From Candidatus Woesearchaeota archaeon (GTDB lineage Archaea; Nanobdellota; Nanobdellia; Woesearchaeales; JACQSR01): DNA of 6,345 bases. Positions 1-5,745 of the stretch are shown piece by piece. A model generated the notes under the pieces. That model was not told the DNA's origin. It searched no databases and was given only the letters and a program-made list of their open reading frames with translations. The stretch is taken from the NCBI GenBank assembly GCA_023255615.1, contig JAHFLI010000071.1, positions 1-6,345 of the forward strand, read 5' to 3'. Position 1 is the stretch's first letter, and each line of letters begins with the position of its first letter. Made by a program: the position numbers and the translations under genes.

Positions 1-3000
1 GGTTTGGTTGATGAAGGGTTTGGAGATTGGGATCGTGATAATACTGTGTCATGCGATTTAGAACATATGGGCAATCAACCATTCTGTGGTGCAGATTGCA
101 TCGATTTAGATAAGGATGGAGATAATGTTCAAGACAAAAATGGGCCAACAGTTATCGACCATCAAGAGTTTACTCCTCTCGGTTGTCTCGTCTATAACCA
201 AACAGTTACTCCTGATTCTCGGGTGTGGGGCGTCGGGATTGATAATGATAAAGATGGAGTTTGTTTAGGTCTTGATTGTAGCGATGTTAACGCATCAGTG
301 AATTCTTCCTGCTCTCTGAGTCAACTCTGTTCAAATCAATACTTGGACAAAATTATTGGAGAAGAGGAAGTGGATTGTGGCGGTCAGTGTCCTGCGTGCA
401 AAATAAAAGACATGGTGATGAAAAAGCCGATGTTTTCCATTGCATCAAATTATACATTTACTCTTGAACTTGATACAAACAGACCAGGGACGTGTAGATA
501 TAATCTTGATAACAAAGATATTCCTTATGCAAGTGAGTTTCCTTTTGATGTCACGGGACAAAAAAACCATATCGTTAATAAATTTATAAAAATTAGTGAT
601 AGTTCCATCCACAAACTCTTTGTTCGATGTTCAGATGCTCATTATTTTGATGATTCTAATATGGCTCGATTCGCATTTAATCTGTCTGTTGATACGACGG
701 CTCCAACATTCTTCCCCAAAGATCCTCAAGCAGATCCTAATCCGATTATTCAAATTTTCCCTCCTGCAGTCACGCCGCAAACTAATCTTCTTGTCTATAC
801 TGACGAACCGTCCATTTGTAAATATGGAGAGGGACTGAACAGCTGGGCTGCACTAGACAAGAAATTCGAAGGATATGACAATTATACCTTTACTAAATTC
901 CATCAGCAAACTCTTGGATTGCCCGGAACTGCACAAGCAACGTATCATTATTATATTGGTTGCCGAAATGCTGCTGACCCCGAACTTATTTCAAATCTCT
1001 TTGATCGTTTAATTAGCGTTGACTTATTGCAGAAAATTGCATTAAAAGATTACACACGGCAATTCTTCGCGGGACCACCTAATGATCTACCCTTCCTGAA
1101 CATATCATCGACTAAACTGACTGACTCGTGCTTCTGGGGTGAATCAAACGATGAGAGCAAGATTAACAATCCCTATGTGCAACGGGGAAGGACGAATGGA
1201 GAATATTTCTACACGAATAATGGGCCGCTCACGAACGGTTCGGGAGGACTAAGTCTTGAAGAAGGAAATTATAATTATTATTCCATCTGTTATCTTGAAG
1301 GAGATAAGTCAGCAATTCTTTCTCATAGTATTATCATCGATAAAACACCGCCTTCAAAACCAATTGTTAATGACTCATCGAAATATACTAACTTAAGTGA
1401 GTTTACGTATGTAACAAATGAATTGCAATTGAAATTAACGTCAATGGATAATGCGTCTGGAGTCAGCTACTTCTTTTACTGGCTTGAAGATTCAAAGAAA
1501 AAAGTGTTGATGAATGCAACGACAACTGAAAATGATCATCCGTTTTATGTAACGGGACTGAATTTAACCAATGGAGAAACGTATTACTTCTCTTCTCAGG
1601 CATATGATCTCGCTGGGTTAATCAGCGATGTTGGACGATCTGATGGGATTAAAGTTGATACCTCTAAGATTCCACCCAGCTGTACCGATGGAAAGAAAGA
1701 TGGCGATGAATCTGACCTTGATTGCGGTGGATCATGCAGATCGTGCGGATTGAATGCAACCTGCAGAGCTCATGATGACTGTTTGTCTAAAACATGTGAC
1801 CTGAAAAAAGTCCCCTCGGTGTGTGTCGGCATTTCTTGTGAAGATGGCGTAAAGAATGGCAATGAAACAGATACCGATTGTGGAGGGTCCTGCACGAAGA
1901 AATGCGATGAGAATAAAAAATGTCAGAAGGATTCAGATTGTGTGCAGAATAAATGCGATGCCTCTTCAAAGTTATGTATTGGTCTTAACCTCTGTAAAAA
2001 CAAACAACTTGATCCGGGAGAGACTGATGTTGATTGCGGCGGTGAAAAATGTAATGCATGCCCTGTCGATTCAAAATGTGAAGTGAATGATGATTGTTCT
2101 TCAAAGTGGTGTGATCCAGAGAATCTTGTCTGTAAAACTGCAGATTGCTTCGACGGGAAGAAAAATGGCGACGAAACCGGAGTTGATTGCGGCGGTTTAT
2201 GTTCTTCCTGTGGTGGCACAACTGGAAAAGGAGATCATGATAGCGATGGACTCAGCGACCAATGGGAACAAAAATATTGCGGTGGTGATTGCGATCCAAA
2301 TGCCGACATTGACAAAGACGATTTAACCAATCTTCAAGAATATTCTGAAACAACTGATCCTACCATTCTTGATACCGATGGAGATGGATTTTCTGATGGA
2401 GCAGAAGTTGCTGCAGGAACAGACCCTCTCGATCCGAACTCATATCCCAAGAGCAGTTTCTGGAAAATCTTCTTTATGACGATTGGCGTGATTATTTTAG
2501 TCATTGCGATCGTCTATGTTGCATTTGTCTATCTCTATCTACCACGTCAACGAAAGAAACCACCAATGGGATCTTCACGAATGCAGGAAAAAGAAAACCT
2601 TACGTCGTTTTCACGACCATCGTCTATTCCACCTATTCAGCGATCATCTTCTTCTCCGATGACACCTCCTGTTATGACTGTCGATCAGATTAAGAAGCGC
2701 CAAGAGATTCGAGATTTATTAGAGAAACGAAAGGCTGAGCGGGAAGCTGCACGAAAGAAAGTATTCGAAGTCTTTGGGTTGGTCGATACAGGAAAGAAAC
2801 CGGAAGAAAAGAAAGAGGAAAAACCTGCAGAGAAAAAAACAGAAGAAAAGCCAGTCCCTGAGAAAAAGGTTGAGGTAAAAAAAGACGAGAAGGACAAAAA
2901 AATTGTTAAGGCTAAACCGAAGAAGTCCGAGAAAAGTACAAAATCGTTTACCTCGATGAAAGCAACGTCCTCAAAAGAATCTGCAATGGAGCGGTTATCC

Positions 3001-3021
3001 AAGATTGCAAAAAAGAAATGA
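1..3021 (+). CDS. Giant Cys-rich calcium-binding-type surface protein with C-terminal TM helix and Lys/Glu-rich cytoplasmic tail (5' partial)
   Basis: The frame is open from base 1, so the start and any signal peptide lie upstream; 1006 residues are present (numbered from base 1). Residues 1-13 read like the tail of a MopE-type metal-binding motif (GLVDEG, usually preceded by NDCDG). Acidic DxDxDG motifs follow at 35-42 and 81-86. A lone DCGG motif lies at 125-128. Three units each with a Cys pair follow (C165/C210, C273/C321, C377/C430), with Ig-like linkers DTTAP at 231 and DKTPP at 447, then an FN3/Ig-like unit to about 553. Four DCGG modules span 561-738 and TSP3/EF-hand-like acidic loops start at 745, 769 and 791. 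One hydrophobic helix (about 821-847) is followed by an Arg/Lys stop-transfer segment. The tail has a charged helix (897-926), a Lys/Glu/Pro-rich stretch and a basic end, with no Cys. Most of the protein should face outside. Adhesin, receptor or envelope scaffold are all possible; specific function is unknown. Confidence 0.9.
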   Translation, partial: GLVDEGFGDWDRDNTVSCDLEHMGNQPFCGADCIDLDKDGDNVQDKNGPTVIDHQEFTPLGCLVYNQTVTPDSRVWGVGIDNDKDGVCLGLDCSDVNASVNSSCSLSQLCSNQYLDKIIGEEEVDCGGQCPACKIKDMVMKKPMFSIASNYTFTLELDTNRPGTCRYNLDNKDIPYASEFPFDVTGQKNHIVNKFIKISDSSIHKLFVRCSDAHYFDDSNMARFAFNLSVDTTAPTFFPKDPQADPNPIIQIFPPAVTPQTNLLVYTDEPSICKYGEGLNSWAALDKKFEGYDNYTFTKFHQQTLGLPGTAQATYHYYIGCRNAADPELISNLFDRLISVDLLQKIALKDYTRQFFAGPPNDLPFLNISSTKLTDSCFWGESNDESKINNPYVQRGRTNGEYFYTNNGPLTNGSGGLSLEEGNYNYYSICYLEGDKSAILSHSIIIDKTPPSKPIVNDSSKYTNLSEFTYVTNELQLKLTSMDNASGVSYFFYWLEDSKKKVLMNATTTENDHPFYVTGLNLTNGETYYFSSQAYDLAGLISDVGRSDGIKVDTSKIPPSCTDGKKDGDESDLDCGGSCRSCGLNATCRAHDDCLSKTCDLKKVPSVCVGISCEDGVKNGNETDTDCGGSCTKKCDENKKCQKDSDCVQNKCDASSKLCIGLNLCKNKQLDPGETDVDCGGEKCNACPVDSKCEVNDDCSSKWCDPENLVCKTADCFDGKKNGDETGVDCGGLCSSCGGTTGKGDHDSDGLSDQWEQKYCGGDCDPNADIDKDDLTNLQEYSETTDPTILDTDGDGFSDGAEVAAGTDPLDPNSYPKSSFWKIFFMTIGVIILVIAIVYVAFVYLYLPRQRKKPPMGSSRMQEKENLTSFSRPSSIPPIQRSSSSPMTPPVMTVDQIKKRQEIRDLLEKRKAEREAARKKVFEVFGLVDTGKKPEEKKEEKPAEKKTEEKPVPEKKVEVKKDEKDKKIVKAKPKKSEKSTKSFTSMKATSSKESAMERLSKIAKKK
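1681..2214 (+). repeat. Four tandem DCGG cysteine modules within the surface protein
   Basis: This is a protein-level tandem repeat inside the large CDS. DCGG starts at residues 574, 626, 678 and 729 (bases 1720, 1876, 2032, 2185), giving a period of 52, 52 and 51 residues. Each unit follows a pattern like C-x-(D/N)-(G/K)...G-(D/N)-E-(T/S)-D-x-DCGG-x-C-x2-C; the first three then continue with C-x4-DC-x4-C-x6-C or close to it. The last unit ends after its CxxC and runs into the TSP3-like region. The DNA of the copies has diverged, so the array is old or under protein-level selection. Similar DCGG repeats are known in myxobacterial surface proteins. All cysteines are on the predicted extracellular side and are probably disulfide-bonded. 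Confidence 0.88.
2233..2445 (+). other. Thrombospondin-type-3 / EF-hand-like calcium-binding region of the surface protein
   Basis: Residues about 745-815 of the large protein hold three acidic loops: DHDSDGLSDQWE at 745, DIDKDDLTNLQEY at 769 and DTDGDGFSDGAE at 791. The last is followed by a GTDPLDPNSYP ending, typical of bacterial and archaeal TSP3 repeats placed just before a membrane or wall anchor. The DxDxDG spacing matches calcium-coordinating loops. The region sits directly outside the transmembrane helix and probably forms a calcium-stiffened stalk. Confidence 0.85.
2461..2541 (+). other. Transmembrane helix of the surface protein
   Basis: Residues about 821-847 form an uninterrupted hydrophobic segment rich in Ile, Val, Phe and Tyr, followed at once by PRQRKK, a basic stop-transfer signal. 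All cysteines lie before it, and the Lys/Glu-rich tail lies after it. Both facts support an outside N-terminus and a cytoplasmic C-terminus. Confidence 0.92.
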
Positions 3022-3530
3022 AAACAAAAGGTTTTCTTGCGTCTGAAATTTTTACCTATATTATGCTGCTTGTTGTTGCTGCGTTGATTCTCATGTTCGG
3101 ATATAAAGCAATCCACTATTTTCAAGATCGCTCTGCAGAGATTGCACGACTTGAGCTGAAATCGAATCTTGAACGAAATATGAAAGATACGATGTCTTAC
3201 GGCTCTGTTAAAAAATTTAGCTATCTCGTTCCGAATGATGTTCGCGAAGTCTGCTTTATTGACTGGAAAAAAGCGCCAAATATTGATAAGGATAAGTATC
3301 CTCTTATTTATGAAACCTGGGAATTAAGTTGGACATCCCAAACATTAAAAGAAAATGTTTTTCTCTATAGCAGCACTCTTGATACAGAAGAATTTGCTCT
3401 TTCCGTCAACGATCGTTCATTGTTCTCTATCGGAGAAGAATCCTACCGATGCATTCCGATACTCAATGGAGAACTCACTCTTCGTTTTGAGGGGAGGGGA
3501 GATAGCGTGGAGATTGTTACTTCATCATGA
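3018..3530 (+). CDS. Pilin-like single-pass membrane protein with class III-type signal (170 aa)
   Basis: The N-terminus MKTKG-FLASE fits an archaeal type IV pilin/archaellin-type (class III) signal: a short basic leader, a possible cut after Gly5, Glu at position +5 of the mature chain, then a hydrophobic helix (about residues 11-30). A charged amphipathic stretch (about 36-56) follows, as in pilin alpha1 helices. The rest looks beta-rich, with two cysteines, C79 in VCFID and C145 in YRCIP, that could pair. The C-terminal stretch LTLRFEGRGDSVEI resembles endings I recall from DPANN hypothetical proteins. The ATG overlaps the stop of the large surface gene (ATGA, 3018-3021) with no convincing Shine-Dalgarno, suggesting translational coupling. 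It would be exported and held in the membrane or built into a pilus-like fibre. No named family is recognised with certainty. Confidence 0.85.
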   Translation: MKTKGFLASEIFTYIMLLVVAALILMFGYKAIHYFQDRSAEIARLELKSNLERNMKDTMSYGSVKKFSYLVPNDVREVCFIDWKKAPNIDKDKYPLIYETWELSWTSQTLKENVFLYSSTLDTEEFALSVNDRSLFSIGEESYRCIPILNGELTLRFEGRGDSVEIVTSS

Positions 3531-4612
3531 AAAAAGGAAGTTTGACGATTCAATTCAATTGGATTCTTGTATTGCTCGCTGGAGCAGTTATTTTACTGTT
3601 TTTTATGGGTGTTATCCAATATGCCACTCAAATTGCCGATCAAAAAAGAAATATTCTTATTGGAACAACACTCGATTCCATTTCGAATTCCATTAAGTCA
3701 GGAGATAATCTGGACAAACCAATTGAGTCTATCCCCAATATCAATGTGGAGTATCAATGCGCGTCTCCTGGCGAGGGATCCAATTGCAAATGTTCTTTTA
3801 TCGTGGGAGATAGACAATTTGATATCGATGATCCCTCTCTTATTGTATTTAGTCCGTCGCGTATGAAAAGTCCTAAGGTGTTGGTAAAATCTTTGGAGTG
3901 GGATGCGCCGTTTCGCACGGCAAATTTTCTTTATTTTACCTCGACGAGTGTTCGGTACATCTTCATTCTGGATCAAACTTCAGCTGGAGGATGGGAAACC
4001 GATGTCCTCAATAGCACTCATCGCGATTTGAAAAAAGAAGTGTACGATGCCTCTGAAACGAATACCATCAAATCAAAGAATGATGATCGTGTCAAATTTA
4101 TTTTTTTGAATATCAATCCAGACAGTTTTGATCTTTCTGAGTTTGAGAGTATGAATGATGCAGATGTTACCGCAGTTGCCATTGCGGGAGATGAATTTGG
4201 AGGACAACTTTCGTATTATCAGAAAAAAGGAAGTACCTTGGAACCTGTTAATCCAAGTACTTCTCTTTCCTATCGGGGATTTCCTTTTCTTCTCGGAGGC
4301 ATTTTCACTGATGAAACGTCGGATAGCGCGAATTTTCAGTGCAATCAAAAACGGGCGTATGAAACCCTTCACTATGTTGCGAATGATTATTTTCAGAGAA
4401 TGAATGTGGTTGAAACAATTCCCGATTCTACTGACTTTTGTAAGACGTTGTATGCTACGGCGAAAGATCATTTGGGTTCTTTGTCCGATGCGCTTGCTAC
4501 CTCTTATCAAAGTGATCTTGCGACGATGAATGATGCCATCTCAACATCGATTACTATCTTAGATGACGATAACAAGGAAGCGATTGCGAATTCATGCGTT
4601 CCGCTTTACTAA
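3527..4612 (+). CDS. Pilin-like single-pass membrane protein with large extracellular domain (361 aa)
   Basis: The N-terminus MKKG-SLTIQF is followed by a hydrophobic helix (about residues 11-31) and a polar helix with Gln/Lys. This resembles a class III signal with a possible cut after Gly4, but the +5 residue is Gln instead of the usual Glu. About 320 residues of mixed alpha/beta sequence should lie outside the cell. It has six cysteines: C78, C87 and C89 clustered near the membrane, then one in NFQCNQ, one in DFCKTL and one in the terminal NSCVPLY. A predicted helical segment near the C-terminus (from about 280) precedes that ending. The start overlaps the previous stop (ATGA, 3527-3530); a weak GGAG lies at 3509-3512, rather far upstream. 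By size it could be a minor-pilin-like cap or tip subunit. No catalytic motif is visible and the function is unknown. Confidence 0.85.
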   Translation: MKKGSLTIQFNWILVLLAGAVILLFFMGVIQYATQIADQKRNILIGTTLDSISNSIKSGDNLDKPIESIPNINVEYQCASPGEGSNCKCSFIVGDRQFDIDDPSLIVFSPSRMKSPKVLVKSLEWDAPFRTANFLYFTSTSVRYIFILDQTSAGGWETDVLNSTHRDLKKEVYDASETNTIKSKNDDRVKFIFLNINPDSFDLSEFESMNDADVTAVAIAGDEFGGQLSYYQKKGSTLEPVNPSTSLSYRGFPFLLGGIFTDETSDSANFQCNQKRAYETLHYVANDYFQRMNVVETIPDSTDFCKTLYATAKDHLGSLSDALATSYQSDLATMNDAISTSITILDDDNKEAIANSCVPLY

Positions 4613-4613
4613 C

Positions 4614-5102
4614 ATGAAAAAAGGACAAGTCCAAATGGGAGAAACAATCGTGATTCTTCTTATTTTCATTATTCTTGTCGGTCTTGGATTTGCGTTTTAT
4701 GCACGGATTTCTAAAATTCAACTTGCACAGGAGCAATTTGCTCTTGAGGAACAACGTGCTATTCAGCGTGTTCAAACCATTACTCATCTTCCTGAATTGC
4801 TTTGTTCAACTGATGGAGTTATCGCAAATAATTGTGTTGATCTGTATAAGGTGATTGCTAATAGCAACGAAGGCGGAGTTTTCAACGTCAACAACGTGTT
4901 TTATGAACAGTTGTTTGGCTTTTCGAGAATAACTCTCTATCAACTTTCCGGGAATACCGATCCTCAAAATCCCACTACCTATATTCTTTATACAAACGAA
5001 AAAGGAGAGGAACCGAGCGTGTTTTATTTTCCCGTCTTATTACACGATTCTTCACAAAACGTCAATCATTACGCGTTGTTAGAAATTAAGGTGTATCGAT
5101 GA
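4614..5102 (+). CDS. Pilin-like single-pass membrane protein (162 aa)
   Basis: The ATG at 4614 is chosen because it gives MKKG-QVQMGE followed directly by a strong hydrophobic helix (about residues 11-30), matching its neighbours and the class III signal pattern (Gln at +1, Glu at +6). An in-frame ATG at 4563 would add 17 polar, basic residues and overlap the previous gene by 50 bases, which is unlikely. After the membrane helix comes a Gln/Glu-rich amphipathic helix (about 31-57), as expected for a pilin alpha1 extension. A mostly beta-like domain of about 100 residues follows. The only two cysteines, C64 and C74, are close enough for a small disulfide loop. The start lies one base after the previous stop, without a clear Shine-Dalgarno, so it is probably coupled. 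Exact function is unknown. Confidence 0.85.
   Translation: MKKGQVQMGETIVILLIFIILVGLGFAFYARISKIQLAQEQFALEEQRAIQRVQTITHLPELLCSTDGVIANNCVDLYKVIANSNEGGVFNVNNVFYEQLFGFSRITLYQLSGNTDPQNPTTYILYTNEKGEEPSVFYFPVLLHDSSQNVNHYALLEIKVYR
5088..5093 (+). promoter_or_regulatory. Shine-Dalgarno-like site for the last pilin-like gene
   Basis: AAGGTG ends 5 bases before the ATG at 5099 and partly matches the archaeal anti-Shine-Dalgarno core. It lies inside the end of the preceding gene. It is the clearest ribosome-binding site in the cassette and supports the start at 5099. Confidence 0.5.
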
Positions 5103-5680
5103 AGAAAGCACAAATGGAAATGATGGGGTTAACAATCATTGTTGTCTTGTTAGCATTTGCATTGTTGTTTGTGGTCCGTTTTGTTTTACTCGCCGAGCCG
5201 GATGATACTAAAGAATCATTTGTTGAATCTAAACTTGCGCATTCGTTTGTGAGCACGCTGTTAGATACTACTGCCGTTGATTGTAAAAAATTTTCTGTGG
5301 AAGAGCTGCTGAAGGATTGTCGAGAAGGAATTTATACTGATCCTCCCTTGTGGGATGACGATGCGTTACAAACAGGAAATGCTAATGGAATCGGGACCAT
5401 AGAATGTGATGGCACGACTCCCAATTCGTGCACCTTTGCGTTGACTATGATTAGCGATATTCTCAATGAAACTCTCGGTAAGAAACTGAATATTGATTAT
5501 GAATTTATTTTGTATTCTGATTCTCCCACCTGCGAAACAGTCAAAAATCCTTCTAATGTGATATTCCATACCGGGCCGACGTGTCCCGGTACTAAGAAAC
5601 AAGTCTGTCAGCCGGTGCCAACTGCTGTTACTGATATTCAACTTCGTTTAGATATTTGTAATAGGCTTGCAGAGACATAA
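5099..5680 (+). CDS. Pilin-like single-pass membrane protein, Cys-rich (193 aa)
   Basis: The N-terminus MKKA-QMEMMG followed by a long hydrophobic helix (about residues 11-32) is close to that of the preceding gene product and suggests a class III-like signal, with a possible cut after Ala4. The Glu is at +3, not +5, so processing is less certain. The extracellular part holds eight cysteines (62, 74, 103, 111, 145, 162, 170, 187), enough for four disulfides. A DCKKFSVEELLKDC segment resembles DPANN hypothetical proteins of the same size and layout that I recall, with an N-terminal anchor and then a helical region carrying paired Cys. The start overlaps the previous stop (ATGA, 5099-5102). It is the last gene of the presumed operon. 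It could be a minor-pilin-like subunit or simply an anchored extracellular protein; no enzyme motif is visible. Confidence 0.85.
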   Translation: MKKAQMEMMGLTIIVVLLAFALLFVVRFVLLAEPDDTKESFVESKLAHSFVSTLLDTTAVDCKKFSVEELLKDCREGIYTDPPLWDDDALQTGNANGIGTIECDGTTPNSCTFALTMISDILNETLGKKLNIDYEFILYSDSPTCETVKNPSNVIFHTGPTCPGTKKQVCQPVPTAVTDIQLRLDICNRLAET

Positions 5681-5745
5681 TTGGAATCATCGAGGCTGTC
5701 TGAGAATAGGCACATTAGTATACAATGTTACAATGCGTTTCTCGA
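5681..5745. other. Convergent intergenic gap with imperfect inverted repeat
   Basis: These 65 bases separate the stop of the last pilin-like gene from the stop of the opposing VOC gene. AATCATCGAG (5685-5694) and CTCGATCATT (5741-5750) form an inverted repeat matching at 9 of 10 positions, with a 46-base loop. TACAATG occurs twice (5721-5727 and 5729-5735). There is no compact hairpin with a T-run, so no terminator is called with confidence. Confidence 0.35.

Noticed and set aside
1..1680. Possible protease, nuclease or glycosidase domain in the surface protein
   Set aside because: No catalytic motif was found; the sequence fits structural beta-domains and metal-binding loops.
1923..2221. 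Two antisense open frames opposite the DCGG modules
   Set aside because: They overlap a region with clear protein-level repeats on the + strand and show only His/Ser-rich shadow composition.
2685..3125. Antisense open frame of 146 codons opposite the surface-protein tail
   Set aside because: It is very rich in Phe and Ser because it mirrors the Lys/Glu codons of the tail; it shows no domain and crosses a well-supported gene junction.
3355..3866. Out-of-frame + strand open frames across the junction of the first two small genes
   Set aside because: They overlap two supported genes in another frame and have no domain or start signal.
4073..4510. Antisense open frame of 145 codons opposite the 361-aa gene
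   Set aside because: It is Ile/Arg/Lys-rich without a recognisable domain, and the + strand gene has a coupled start, a membrane helix and patterned cysteines.
5681..5745. Intrinsic terminator between the convergent genes
   Set aside because: No short stem-loop followed by a T-run is visible on either strand, and the only inverted repeat has a 46-base loop.
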